A stretch of DNA of 64,000 nt from Cryobacterium soli (GCF_003611035.1 NZ_CP030033.1:2728001-2792000), one strand, 5' to 3'; numbered from the stretch's first letter, positions 52,214-61,417 are shown. Notes: a model not told the origin generated them from the letters alone. Numbers and translations: made by a program.

Positions 52214-52765
52214 CTAGTTGGCTACACGCCAGCTTGACGTCAGATCGCGCTGCCCAGCACGCTCGATCAGAACACAGCCCGCTAGCTCGAGGTCTTTGCA
52301 GACGAGGCGTCAGGGAAGGATGTGAACCGGCCCGAGCTGGAACGGATGTTCGATTTCGCCCGGGACGGTGACACCGTTCTCGTCCACTCGATGGACCGCC
52401 TGGCCCGCAACCTCGATGACCTCCGCGCGATCGTGCGTCGGCTCACGGAAAAGAAGGTGCGGGTCGAGTTCGTCAAAGAACAGCTCACCTTCACTGGCGA
52501 CGACAATGCCATGGCGATGCTTCTGCTGAATGTGATGGGAGCGTTCGCGGAGTTTGAGAGATCGCCGATCCGTGAACGTCAGCGCGAGGGCATCAACCTG
52601 GCGAAGCAGCGAGGCGCATACCGCGGCCGCACACCATCGCTGGACGCCAAGAGCGCTATCGAGCTGCGCGAGAAGGCCGCGGCCGGCCTACCGAAAGCTG
52701 CCCTCGCCCGCCACTATGGCGTCAGTCGAGAGACCGTCTATGCGCACCTCTGCGCCGAGGCCTGA
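52214..52765 (+). pseudogene. Decayed serine recombinase (resolvase/invertase)
   Basis: Residues from 52322 on are intact: NRPELERMFDFARDGDTVLV, VHSMDRLARNLDDL, FAEFERSPIRERQREGINLA and a C-terminal HTH (LPKAALARHYGVSRETVYAH). Upstream the same frame shows remnants of the N-terminus: LVGYT (52214-52228), then about eight foreign codons including TGA (52235), then STLDQNTAR, TAG (52283), LEVFADEASGKD. The catalytic-serine segment (normally YxRVST) is broken by the insertion and a few codons are missing before VFAD. No start is visible. It was a Tn3/Hin-type recombinase and is now inactive. Confidence 0.85.
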
Positions 52766-52904
52766 ACGTCGCATCGTGCACACGACCTTGAACCGCTGAC
52801 CGCGCGAGGTGGCCTGAACCCGCCGCGGAGACACGCATCAGGCCGTGCAGGCGACCTCGAGGAAAGACAGATCCGGCATACCCCTCGCTGACTCGGACAA
52901 GCCC
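52766..52904. other. Non-coding stretch between recombinase remnant and palindrome
   Basis: I see no gene, RNA or repeat here. With 52013-52213, which likewise shows no gene, it flanks the recombinase remnant and is probably debris of lost mobile DNA. Confidence 0.5.
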
Positions 52905-52946
52905 GACCGCTTGTAGCGGATACGAACGTATCCGCTACAAGCGGTC
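52905..52946. repeat. Perfect 42-bp palindrome
   Basis: Two 20-bp arms, 52905-52924 and 52927-52946, are exact reverse complements around the two bases AA. The left arm begins GACCGCTTGTAGCGG. It lies 3 bp after the stop of the decayed monooxygenase gene on the minus strand, so it may be that gene's terminator (no U-tract) or a recombination/regulatory site left by the mobile element. Confidence 0.9.
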
Positions 52947-52949
52947 TGA

Positions 52950-53265
52950 CTAGTTGACATAGGCTCGGGTACTTCCCAGAGTGGTTTTTTTGGGTTTGCG
53001 CCGTGCCGCAGCGGCTCGCATTTCAGGCATCTCAGCCAGCAAGGTCTCCTGCACGAAAAGGACATTGCTCATGTAATCGCCTTGGACGTGAACGTCGAGG
53101 GCGTGGTGGTCGGCTCATTGTTCGATGATGACGAATCGGGTGGGATCATCGATGCCTTGGTGCACGAACGTCGAGGAGGCATCCTTCTTCGGCGTGGGTG
53201 GGATCGATGCCGTTGGCCAGGGCGGCACCTAGATCGGCCACTTTCCCAGGCTGGGCTCGAAGAAG
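52950..53265 (-). pseudogene. Decayed antibiotic biosynthesis monooxygenase (ABM) family gene
   Basis: Reading the minus strand from 53265 gives LLRAQPGKVADLGAALANGI, then DPTHAEEGCLL, a frameshift near 53169-53172, then FVHQGIDDPTRFVIIEQ, a TGA at 53115-53117 exactly where the family has Trp (EQW), then ADHHALDVHVQGDYMSNVLF and a C-terminal tail to a TAG at 52950. These are the conserved blocks of quinol/ABM monooxygenases. The first residues and the start are missing: homology ends at about 53265, where the lower-GC island begins. Confidence 0.8.
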
Positions 53266-53294
53266 CAATTTGCGGTTGGAAGCGTCTTAGGGTT

Positions 53295-53314
53295 ATATTA
53301 AATCGATTTAATAT
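53295..53314. promoter_or_regulatory. LacI-type operator before the ABC importer
   Basis: ATATTAAATCGATTTAATAT is a perfect 20-bp palindrome with a central CG, 15 bp before the first permease gene. A related sequence with core TAAAACGATTTAAT lies before the rhamnosidase gene (58717-58736). The LacI gene at 57634 is the probable regulator of both. Confidence 0.82.
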
Positions 53315-53329
53315 CTCAAAGGAGAGAAA

Positions 53330-54271
53330 ATGACAGAGCAGTCGGTTTCGCCGGCGCCAGCAGCTACCCGTAACAGGCGGGGGCGGCGCAGGTTCCCTTG
53401 GTACGCATATATTTCTCTCCTTCCCATCGCCGTTGTGCTCGTCGCCTTCCAGTACTACCCAGCGATAAGCGGGATGATCTACTCATTCTTCGACTGGAAT
53501 CCGGCTGGTTCATCGCCGTTCATCGGGTTCGAGAACTACGCGCGGATGATGAGCGACGAACTGTGGTGGCTGTCCTTCCGCAATCTAGGTGCGATTTTCG
53601 CGTTCAGCATCGTCGCGTGGGTGCTTCCGCTGTTGGCAGCAGAGCTCGTCTCATCCGTTCGCAGCCAACGAGCACAATTCATCTACCGCACGCTGCTCAT
53701 TCTTCCCATGGCGTTCCCGGGAATCGTGACCGCTCTGATCTGGGCGTTCATGTATCAACCGAATCGCGGTCTCTTTAACGAGGCACTCAAATCGATAGGT
53801 CTTGGTGCGCTGGCGCGAAACTGGGTGGGCGACCCGAGTCTGGCCCTTATCGCGCTCTTGTTCATCGGATTTCCCTTTATTGCTGGGTTGCCCTTCCTCA
53901 TCTTCTACACGTCTTTGCAGAACATTCCGAAGGAAGTATTCGAGGCTGCAGACCTAGACGGTGTCGGGCGTGTGCGTCGCGTATGGACTATTGATCTCCC
54001 GCTCATGATGACTCAATTGAAGCTCTTGGTTTTTCTCGCAGTCGTTGGGACAGTTCAGTACGGATTCGTAGCCTATGTGGTCACTGGAGGGGGTCCCGAC
54101 AATGTCACTCTCGTTCCACTGCTCCGTATGTTCGCGGTTGCTTTCCAAGCCCAGGATTGGGGCTATGCGGCCGCGTTGTCGACCACCCTCTTCCTGATCA
54201 CCCTTGTCTTGAGTTGCGTGATCGTCTTCGTGAAGCGCAAGTCGGACACGTCCGATGTGAGAGGAATGTGA
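53330..54271 (+). CDS. Carbohydrate ABC transporter permease (MalF/UgpA type)
   Basis: A 313-residue permease with six hydrophobic helices. The EAA loop is EAADLDGVGRVRRVWTIDLP (about residues 205-225). The N-terminus is Arg-rich before helix 1 (WYAYISLLPIAVVLVAFQYY). ATG follows AAGGAGAG at good spacing. It begins the island operon; its TGA shares a base with the ATG of the next permease. Codon use is less GC-biased than in genes before 52 kb, a sign of transfer. Confidence 0.92.
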   Translation: MTEQSVSPAPAATRNRRGRRRFPWYAYISLLPIAVVLVAFQYYPAISGMIYSFFDWNPAGSSPFIGFENYARMMSDELWWLSFRNLGAIFAFSIVAWVLPLLAAELVSSVRSQRAQFIYRTLLILPMAFPGIVTALIWAFMYQPNRGLFNEALKSIGLGALARNWVGDPSLALIALLFIGFPFIAGLPFLIFYTSLQNIPKEVFEAADLDGVGRVRRVWTIDLPLMMTQLKLLVFLAVVGTVQYGFVAYVVTGGGPDNVTLVPLLRMFAVAFQAQDWGYAAALSTTLFLITLVLSCVIVFVKRKSDTSDVRGM

Positions 54272-55188
54272 TGACGACCCTGAGTCATCTGGATGCAGGG
54301 CCGACCGCTCCTGCACAGTTCAAGCCTGAAGGACGGTCTGGTCGCGGACCGTTCGTCTCCCGCGGCAGGGCGCGAAGCCGACGGCAGGCGCCGCTGCACT
54401 TAGCCATCATCTTTCTCGTGCTCGTTGGCTTGGCTCCGTATTTGTTCATGCTCACTACTTCAGTAAAAGACAACCAACAGTTTGCAGAGAGCTACTGGCT
54501 GCCGGCCTTTCCCTTGCATTTCGAAAACTACTCGACGGCATGGGGGCAGATCTCGCCGTATCTCCTTGCCTCACTGATAGTTGCAGCCGGTTCGATCGTC
54601 CTCATCATCGCAATCTCGCTACTCAGCGGATTCATCCTCGCTCGGTATCGTTTCGTCGGCAGGACGTTCTTCTTCACGATGATCGCCGCGCTGATGATGA
54701 TTCCGGGAATCGCGAGTCTGATTCCGCTCTTCGTAATGGTCCGCGACCTCGGACTGATCAATACGTACTGGGTGCTGATGGTTCCTCACGTCGGCGGTGG
54801 AGTGGTACTGGGCACCATTCTCATGAAGACGTTTATTGAGAGTATTCCTCAATCACTGTTCGACGCTGCCCAGATTGATGGAGCCGGTGGTGTGCGCCTT
54901 TTCTCATCAATCATGTTGCCTCTCTCCTTGCCGGTCATCGGCACCGTCGGTCTAATCACTATCAACGGAGTGTGGAACGACTTCTTCTGGCCGTTGCTCA
55001 CAGTCACGGAGAACGAACTGCGCACGGCCTCCGTTGGTCTCCTTTTCTTTCAGTCGCAGACCGGCTCCAACTATGGCCCGATGTTCGCTGGCTATTTGCT
55101 GGCAAGCCTGCCTCTCCTTCTGCTTTTCACCTTCCTTTCCAAGTACTTCCTGGCGGGAGTACAGGGAGGGCTACCTGGGTCGCACTGA
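54271..55188 (+). CDS. Carbohydrate ABC transporter permease (MalG/UgpE type)
   Basis: The partner permease of 305 residues with six helices and the EAA-type loop FDAAQIDGAGGVRLFSSIML. The first 40 residues are a hydrophilic Arg-rich tail. TGATG coupling with the preceding gene. Together they form the membrane channel of a CUT1-type sugar importer. No ATPase is encoded in the locus; such actinobacterial importers commonly use a shared MsiK-like ATPase from elsewhere. Confidence 0.92.
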   Translation: MTTLSHLDAGPTAPAQFKPEGRSGRGPFVSRGRARSRRQAPLHLAIIFLVLVGLAPYLFMLTTSVKDNQQFAESYWLPAFPLHFENYSTAWGQISPYLLASLIVAAGSIVLIIAISLLSGFILARYRFVGRTFFFTMIAALMMIPGIASLIPLFVMVRDLGLINTYWVLMVPHVGGGVVLGTILMKTFIESIPQSLFDAAQIDGAGGVRLFSSIMLPLSLPVIGTVGLITINGVWNDFFWPLLTVTENELRTASVGLLFFQSQTGSNYGPMFAGYLLASLPLLLLFTFLSKYFLAGVQGGLPGSH

Positions 55189-55236
55189 CGCGGCTCGGAT
55201 TCACGGCACCCGCCCCTTAGCAAGAATGGACACACG

Positions 55237-56667
55237 ATGTATAAAAGAACACCCGCTCTCGCCGGAATTGCACTACTCGGCGTTTCCTCCCTCCTTCTCG
55301 CGGGCTGCGCTTCAGGAACCCCTGCAGATGGGTCCGTAGAAATCACGGTCGCGGGCCCAAATCAGTGGAATTCGGAGACCACGACCTTCGGCGCTGGCTG
55401 GGACCAGCTGATCGCCGACTTCGAAAAGGCAAACCCAGGAATTCGCGTCAAGACGAACGTGTTGCCAGGAGCGGACTGGTCTCAGACGCTGTCGACTCAA
55501 TTGTCAGCAGGGACAGCCCCCGAACTAGTCTTCAATCAGGCACCACATAGCCCCGAGCAGATCGTGCCGCTCGATGAGTACCTCAACGAGCCGAATCCTT
55601 ACGTCGAGGGCAACGAGCGTTGGATTGACGGATTTAGCCAGGCTTACTTCGGCGAGTCGGCCACGCGTGCTCGGAATGCCGCGGGAAATTTCGAGTGGGT
55701 TCCGTTCAACCTCGTGATTGCCGGTATGTTCTACAACGCGGATGCCCTTGAGGCCGCCGGAGTAACGGCACCTTTCGAGTCTGTCGGAGATTTGGTTGAA
55801 GGTTGCGCGAAGCTGAAGGACGCCGGTTACGACGGTATTGCTGCAGATCGCGGACCGCTCACGTCGACGTGGATCTTCAACACGATCAGCTCCGCGCTGC
55901 TTGACAAGTACCAGAACAAGCTCAACCAGTTTGATGCGGAGGGCAATCCGGGAACCGCTGCCGAAGTCACACAGAAGAGCCTGGCAATGGCGTACCTCAC
56001 TGGCGAGCTTGACCCGACGACGACACCAGAGTTTGGTGAGAGCCTCCGGTTGTTGAAGGAGGTATACGACGCTTGCATGACGCCGAACTGGTCAGGAATC
56101 AACGGTGGGGGCGCTTTCCACGGTGCAGAGGATTTCCTCAGCGGGCGTGCAGCAATCGCGTGGGGTTCCAACTTCTCCGCGCCGGCACTTGACGTAGTCG
56201 ATTGGGAATGGGGCACCTTCGGGTTCCCTGACGTATCTAAGGAGGACTCGACCTACTCCGACGGCACCCCGTCGCGCTTCGGTGCAGCTCCCGGCGGCAC
56301 CAGCTACATGATTCCCGCCACGACCAAGGGGGACAAGCTGGACGCCGCAGTAAAATTCATGCAGTTCATCACGTCCCCGAACGCGCAGGGGTGGCTTGAC
56401 TCATCCGGCGGAATCCCTTCGACCAATGACACCGTCGAAGCACCTGGTCTTGAGGGGCTCACATCTGGCGAATGGGCTCTAACTCCCGTTGTCAAGGACA
56501 TCGGTATTAGCTCGAAAGCTCAAGGCGGCCTCCCTGACTTCAGCGGGTTCCTCCTAGGAACCAAGACCGAGGCAAAGCAGCTTGAGGAACTGAAAGCCGA
56601 CTTCATCCTGTGGGCTCACGAGCTCGCAGCTGATGGAGGATGGACAGAGGACTGGGCCCAGAACTGA
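55237..56667 (+). CDS. Extracellular sugar-binding lipoprotein of the ABC importer
   Basis: A 476-residue binding protein (SBP family 1) with lipobox SLLLAGCAS (Cys24). The mature start VEITVAGPNQWNSETTTFGA and FEKANPGIRVKTNVLPGADW are typical of the family. ATG 55237; the ribosome site is weak. It follows the permeases instead of preceding them, an uncommon order. Ligand not determinable from sequence; the neighbourhood suggests a rhamnosyl- or nucleoside-like glycoside. Confidence 0.9.
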   Translation: MYKRTPALAGIALLGVSSLLLAGCASGTPADGSVEITVAGPNQWNSETTTFGAGWDQLIADFEKANPGIRVKTNVLPGADWSQTLSTQLSAGTAPELVFNQAPHSPEQIVPLDEYLNEPNPYVEGNERWIDGFSQAYFGESATRARNAAGNFEWVPFNLVIAGMFYNADALEAAGVTAPFESVGDLVEGCAKLKDAGYDGIAADRGPLTSTWIFNTISSALLDKYQNKLNQFDAEGNPGTAAEVTQKSLAMAYLTGELDPTTTPEFGESLRLLKEVYDACMTPNWSGINGGGAFHGAEDFLSGRAAIAWGSNFSAPALDVVDWEWGTFGFPDVSKEDSTYSDGTPSRFGAAPGGTSYMIPATTKGDKLDAAVKFMQFITSPNAQGWLDSSGGIPSTNDTVEAPGLEGLTSGEWALTPVVKDIGISSKAQGGLPDFSGFLLGTKTEAKQLEELKADFILWAHELAADGGWTEDWAQN

Positions 56668-56725
56668 AGTCCGGGGTGTGGGCCGAGCATCTGGGCCTAC
56701 ACCCCACTACCTGGAGACTGAAACA

Positions 56726-57637
56726 ATGCCAGCAAGAGTCATTATCGACACTGATTTCCACATGGATGTGGACGATGTCGGAGCCCTCGCAGTGGCGCAC
56801 GCACTTGCGGACCGCGGAGATCTGAACGTCCTCGCCGTTATGCTCAACACGCCAAGCGAATGGGGAGCACCTGCCATTGACATTGTCAATCGCTGGGCCG
56901 GTCGCCGTCTACCGATAGGTGTGCTCCCGCAGACGAATGACGCAGTCCCCGATCCCGAGTATGCGATGGCTCTCGTCGCCAGATTCGGTGCAGCGGTGGA
57001 CCTGCCAACCGAACCCGCTGTGGCACTCTATCGGCGCCTTCTCTCTCAAGCTGAGCCAGCCTCGCTCACCCTGGTATCGATCGGGTTCTTTGATAACCTC
57101 ATGGCACTACTCGACAGCGAGGCCGATGACATCGCCCCGCAAACTGGTCGTGAGCTGATCCGCTTGGCCGTCAGGCGAACCGTGGTGATGGGAGGAGTCT
57201 TTCCTCAGGGGCGCGAGTTTAATTTCGTGGGCCATGTCGCGCTAACGCATCGTTTTCTGGAGGACTGGCCAGTGAGCGTCGACTTTGTCGGGTTCGAAGT
57301 AGCCGCTGGACTCATCACAGGCTCCGATCTTTCCTCCGTGCTTGGCCCCAACCATCCGGTCGCTTTTGCTTACGCGACCTACAACAGTGGAGAGGGTGGA
57401 CGAGATAGCTGGGATCCGCTCACCGTCCTCGTTGCTTCGGAAACCGAGACGTATGTCTGGAGTGAGCCGTGTCGGGTGAGCATCGATGCCGATGGCGTTG
57501 ACACCTTCGAATTCACTGCCGTGGGGCCGCATCGCATAATGCTCCCTCTTAGCGATCCCGCGACCACATCCGCCAAAATCGATGACCTATTGGCGAGTAG
57601 CCGCAGTTCGTCTCTCGGGTATGGTGGCCACTTGTGA
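56726..57637 (+). CDS. Nucleoside hydrolase (IUNH)-like protein
   Basis: A 303-residue enzyme. The N-terminal calcium-binding motif RVIIDTDFHMDVDDVGALAV corresponds to the DTDxxxDxDD of inosine-uridine nucleoside hydrolases; VVMGGVFPQGREFNFVGHVA matches the VxMGG...E.N motif, with N instead of E-x-N spacing kept, and SWDPLTVLVA retains the WD(P/A) segment. Family members cleave N-glycosidic bonds to free ribose. GGAG precedes ATG 56726. It overlaps the LacI gene by 4 bp (GTGA), so it is in the importer operon. Confidence 0.83.
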   Translation: MPARVIIDTDFHMDVDDVGALAVAHALADRGDLNVLAVMLNTPSEWGAPAIDIVNRWAGRRLPIGVLPQTNDAVPDPEYAMALVARFGAAVDLPTEPAVALYRRLLSQAEPASLTLVSIGFFDNLMALLDSEADDIAPQTGRELIRLAVRRTVVMGGVFPQGREFNFVGHVALTHRFLEDWPVSVDFVGFEVAAGLITGSDLSSVLGPNHPVAFAYATYNSGEGGRDSWDPLTVLVASETETYVWSEPCRVSIDADGVDTFEFTAVGPHRIMLPLSDPATTSAKIDDLLASSRSSSLGYGGHL

Positions 57638-58626
57638 AAGACACCAAACTGGCAGAGGTCGCGCGTCTCGCGGGAGTGTCACCGGGCACCGTTTCGAACG
57701 CCTTCAATCGTCCTAATGTCGTGGCGGCCGAAACGATTACCCGAATCATGGATGCCGTTGCAGAACTCAACTACGTACCCAACGGGGCCGCACGCCAGCT
57801 GCGCGTGGGTTCGAGTAGCACCATCGGTCTCGTCTTGCACGACCTGGGGAGCCCGTTTCTTGCCTCGCTCGCTGAGGGAGCAGAGGAACACGCGAGTGGG
57901 CGAGGTTTCTCGCTGCTGATCGCGACAACCAACCGGTCACCCGACAAGCAGCGCGGCTATTTGGAGTTGTTCGAAGAGCAGCGGGTGAAAGGTATTCTCC
58001 TTCAGCCCAATGGGCTTCCCCAGGACTCGTTGGAGCGGCTAAAACTCCGCGGGATTCCGGTGGTCCTTCTCGACCCGCCCCCCTCTGACGCCAACATCTC
58101 CTCCGTATCTGGCGACGACTTCGAGGGGGGACGAATAGCTGCACGCCACTTGCTTGAGATCGGCTGCCGCCGGATTCTTGTCCTTCCCGGTCCGACTGGA
58201 GTGCGCTCGTTCGACGAGCGCGAGTTAGGGGCGAAGGAAGAGATCGACCGAGTTCCGGGCGCATCGTGTTTCACATCGCGAAGCGACACCACGATGACCG
58301 CGGGGCGGGCGGCAGGAGAACAACTCACTCGCGAAGGCGGGTTCGACGGCGTCTTTGCTGGCACCGACATGATTGCCCTTGGTGTCTTGCAGGCGCTCGC
58401 CCAGCACGGCGTGAGTGTGCCGAACGACGTTGCAGTGATCGGTTACGACGACATTGAGATCGCGAGTGTGGCAACAGTCCCCCTTAGCTCGGTCCGGCAG
58501 CCGGCCCGACGGATGGGCCAGACCGCGATCGACCTGCTCTTCGAGCGCTTCGATGCTCCTTCATCAGCGCGTCATCAGGTTGTTTTCCGCCCCGAGCTGG
58601 TTGTGCGGAGTTCAACTCGGAGGTAG
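57634..58626 (+). CDS. LacI-family regulator of the rhamnosidase island
   Basis: A 330-residue repressor with HTH LAEVARLAGVSPGTVSNAFN, hinge AELNYVPNGAARQLRVGSS and an effector domain ending GVFAGTDMIALGVLQALAQH, VAVIGYDDIEIASVATVPLS. Starts with GTG in a 4-bp overlap with the nucleoside hydrolase gene, the last of the importer operon, so it is expressed with its target and should autorepress via 53295-53314. The segment after SFDERELGAK is shorter than usual by about ten residues. Confidence 0.9.
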   Translation: MKDTKLAEVARLAGVSPGTVSNAFNRPNVVAAETITRIMDAVAELNYVPNGAARQLRVGSSSTIGLVLHDLGSPFLASLAEGAEEHASGRGFSLLIATTNRSPDKQRGYLELFEEQRVKGILLQPNGLPQDSLERLKLRGIPVVLLDPPPSDANISSVSGDDFEGGRIAARHLLEIGCRRILVLPGPTGVRSFDERELGAKEEIDRVPGASCFTSRSDTTMTAGRAAGEQLTREGGFDGVFAGTDMIALGVLQALAQHGVSVPNDVAVIGYDDIEIASVATVPLSSVRQPARRMGQTAIDLLFERFDAPSSARHQVVFRPELVVRSSTRR

Positions 58627-58716
58627 CCGCTCGGCGAGATGCCTGCTATCGAGCACCCGAGGTGAGCTGACGCCAATTGACGGTGATGAACCGTATTGCA
58701 GCATCTGCGAACCACC

Positions 58717-58736
58717 GATATAAAACGATTTAATCG
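58717..58736. promoter_or_regulatory. Second LacI-type operator, before the GH78 gene
   Basis: The core TAAAACGATTTA, with right half ATTTAAT identical to the 53295-53314 palindrome and one mismatch in the inner left arm, lies 42 bp before the rhamnosidase start. Shared sequence and position support a common repressor. Confidence 0.65.
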
Positions 58737-58777
58737 CTTGACCCACTAACACCGGCCATGTTTATGAAAAGGAAATC

Positions 58778-61417
58778 ATGCTCACCGCGTACTCACTATC
58801 CGTCGACGGACTTCACCGGCAAACGGCGGACGGATTGCAGTTGCGGTTCCGTTGGCGTCTTCGCGGCAAGCGGCCCGGTGCAAACCAGGGAGCATTTCGG
58901 ATAACTATTGGCCAATCTCAATCACTCTCTGCGGGGACGGGTAAAACATGGACGAGCGGATGGATCGAAACCGACGAGGTAGCACTTGAAGAGACCATCC
59001 CGTTGGCTGCAGGCGACTCCTACGTCGCCGCGCTGGAGATTCGGGACGATCTGGGGGAAGACGGTACCGGCGAGAGCCTTTGCTTCATTACGGGACCGGA
59101 TATCGATACCTGGTCAGCTGCATGGATAGGCCGCAATCCCGAGCCGGCCGCGGCGGGAACAAACGTGGGAGTCCCGCTCGATTTAGGTCGCAGCTGGCAA
59201 ACGATGTACTCACAACCAGCGCTTCAGCTGAGGCGGTCATTCATCCTGGCCGAGATCCCCATTTTCGGTGTTCTTCATGTCTCTGCGCGCGGTGTTCATC
59301 GAAGTTTGGTGAATGGGACAAGGGTGAGCGATCACGAGCTTGCTCCAGGATGGACCGACTATCAGACACGAATCGAAGTCGATTCCCATGACGTCACGTC
59401 TCTTCTTCGCAAGGGGGAGAATGTGCTCGCGGCCGAGGTGTCCGATGGGTGGTGGAGTGGCTATTTAGGTTTTGACACACGAAACCACGCACAGCAGTAT
59501 GGGGTCGCGCCGCAGTTCACCGCGACGCTCGATCTCACTTTCGAAGACGGATCGCGCAAGCGTATTGAGTCCGACGGCGAATGGACCGAGCAACCTGGTC
59601 ACATTGTTGCAGCAGACCTTTTGATGGGTGAATATCATGACCTCGGCCTCGAAACGCTGGGATGGTCGGGACCCGGCTATGACTCAAGCGGCTGGCGGCC
59701 TGCGGTGGTGCTGGCTCAAGATACATCTATGCTGGCGGTCGCTTCAGGCCCACGGGTTCGCGAACTGGATGTGCTCAGCGCCTTAAGCGTGACCGCGAAC
59801 GGCGACGCCTGGGTGGCGGACTTTGGTCAGAATCTTGTTGGCCGCGTACGCATCCGACTGCGAGACCAGAAGGTCGGGACGATCGTCCGTATTCGGCATG
59901 GCGAAATGCTCGACGGAGACTCCGTATATACCGCGAACCTCCGGACCGCGGAGGCGACTGACATCGTGGCCATCGGTGCGAGTGGTGAGGGCGAAATTGA
60001 ATTTGAGCCGAGGCACACGGTCCATGGCTTCCGTTACGCCTCCATTGAGGGTGTCGCTGGGGGCATAACGGCAGACGATGTCGAGGCGATAGTTATAGGG
60101 TCGGATCTCCCAACCACCGGATCGTTCGAGTCCTCTTCGTCGCTTATCAACCAGCTCTATAGCAACATCCGGTGGGGGCAGAGGGGCAATTTTGTAAGCG
60201 TTCCCACGGATTGTCCTCAACGTGACGAGCGACTGGGGTGGACTGCCGATACGCAGATATTTGCGCCGACAGCACTATTCAACTCTGATGCATCGACGTT
60301 CTTGGAGCGATGGCTCATCGACCTGCGCAGCGCCCAGCGAACTGATGGGTCTGTACCCGACGTTATCCCAGTCCCACCCTCGACATCGATCTTTGATTGG
60401 GGTGCTCCTGCATGGGGAGATGCGGCAGTGCTTGTGCCGTGGGCAATCTACCGAGCTGGCGGGGACGTCAAGGTTCTAGAAGACTCCCTTGAGAGCATGA
60501 GGCTGTGGAGCGACTACGTCGCGGAGCGTGCTCCGGAAGGGGTGTGGGACGCAAGGCTTGGCAACAACTACGGAGACTGGCTATCTGTGGATGCAGACAC
60601 CTCCAAAACTCTTGTTGCGACTGCATACTTCGCTCGTGTGTCTGAACTAGCCGGTCGGGCCGCTGATGCTGTCGGGGCATTGAGTCTGGCGGAGACTTTC
60701 CGTGAGCGGGCAGAACGAGCTAGGGCTGGGTTCCAGAACACCTTCGTGGTCTCGACAGGACTTGCCGAGCCAACGCAGACCGGATGCCTGATGGCGCTCG
60801 CCTGGGACCTTCTCCCGGAGGAGTTGGTTCCATTCGTGCTCGGTCAGCTCGTTGAGGATCTCGAGGGACGCGACCGAAGGTTGACGACCGGCTTCCTCGG
60901 AGTCGCTCTCCTATGCCCCGTGCTCGCAGAGCATGGAAGAGCCGACTTGGCCTACGCGGTCCTTCTTCAAGAGGAGTATCCGTCCTGGGGCTACTCGATC
61001 AAGCACGGTGCGACGACGATATGGGAACGATGGGATGGTTGGACTGAACATCGGGGCTTTCAGACAGTTGCAATGAACTCGTTCAACCACTACTCACTCG
61101 GTTCGGTGGGCGAATGGCTGTACCGTGGCGCCGCCGGCATCGACCAAGCTTCGGACGATGCCGGATTCCGCGAACTCAGGATCAGGCCACATTTCACGGA
61201 CAAGCTCGAGCGCGTCTCTGCAGGGTTTGAGTCGACCCGAGGTCTAATTCGAAGTGAATGGGCCCGCAACGAACAGTCCGGTGTAGAACTTTCGGTGGAA
61301 GTGCCACCAGGCTGTCGCGCGACGGTAGTTCTTCCCGGCGAAGAGATCCAGGTGGGCAGTGGCTCACATGTGTTTAACTTCGCTCTCCCGTTGGTCGACG
61401 CACCGGTGCAGCAGTGA
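58778..61417 (+). CDS. Alpha-L-rhamnosidase, glycoside hydrolase family 78
   Basis: An 879-residue inverting glycosidase that removes terminal alpha-L-rhamnose. Domains in order: an N-terminal Ig-like domain, a beta-sandwich (WSAAWIGR, FILAEIPIFGVLHVSARGVH, YNVLA-like GENVLAAEVSDGWWSGYLGF), a further beta domain, the (alpha/alpha)6 barrel with SVPTDCPQRDERLGWTADTQ (about residues 470-490), WGAPAWGDAAVLVPW and TIWERWDGWTEH, and a C-terminal beta domain. All signature acidic residues are present. No signal peptide, so it is cytoplasmic and acts on imported glycosides. ATG follows AAGGAAA. Confidence 0.93.
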   Translation: MLTAYSLSVDGLHRQTADGLQLRFRWRLRGKRPGANQGAFRITIGQSQSLSAGTGKTWTSGWIETDEVALEETIPLAAGDSYVAALEIRDDLGEDGTGESLCFITGPDIDTWSAAWIGRNPEPAAAGTNVGVPLDLGRSWQTMYSQPALQLRRSFILAEIPIFGVLHVSARGVHRSLVNGTRVSDHELAPGWTDYQTRIEVDSHDVTSLLRKGENVLAAEVSDGWWSGYLGFDTRNHAQQYGVAPQFTATLDLTFEDGSRKRIESDGEWTEQPGHIVAADLLMGEYHDLGLETLGWSGPGYDSSGWRPAVVLAQDTSMLAVASGPRVRELDVLSALSVTANGDAWVADFGQNLVGRVRIRLRDQKVGTIVRIRHGEMLDGDSVYTANLRTAEATDIVAIGASGEGEIEFEPRHTVHGFRYASIEGVAGGITADDVEAIVIGSDLPTTGSFESSSSLINQLYSNIRWGQRGNFVSVPTDCPQRDERLGWTADTQIFAPTALFNSDASTFLERWLIDLRSAQRTDGSVPDVIPVPPSTSIFDWGAPAWGDAAVLVPWAIYRAGGDVKVLEDSLESMRLWSDYVAERAPEGVWDARLGNNYGDWLSVDADTSKTLVATAYFARVSELAGRAADAVGALSLAETFRERAERARAGFQNTFVVSTGLAEPTQTGCLMALAWDLLPEELVPFVLGQLVEDLEGRDRRLTTGFLGVALLCPVLAEHGRADLAYAVLLQEEYPSWGYSIKHGATTIWERWDGWTEHRGFQTVAMNSFNHYSLGSVGEWLYRGAAGIDQASDDAGFRELRIRPHFTDKLERVSAGFESTRGLIRSEWARNEQSGVELSVEVPPGCRATVVLPGEEIQVGSGSHVFNFALPLVDAPVQQ

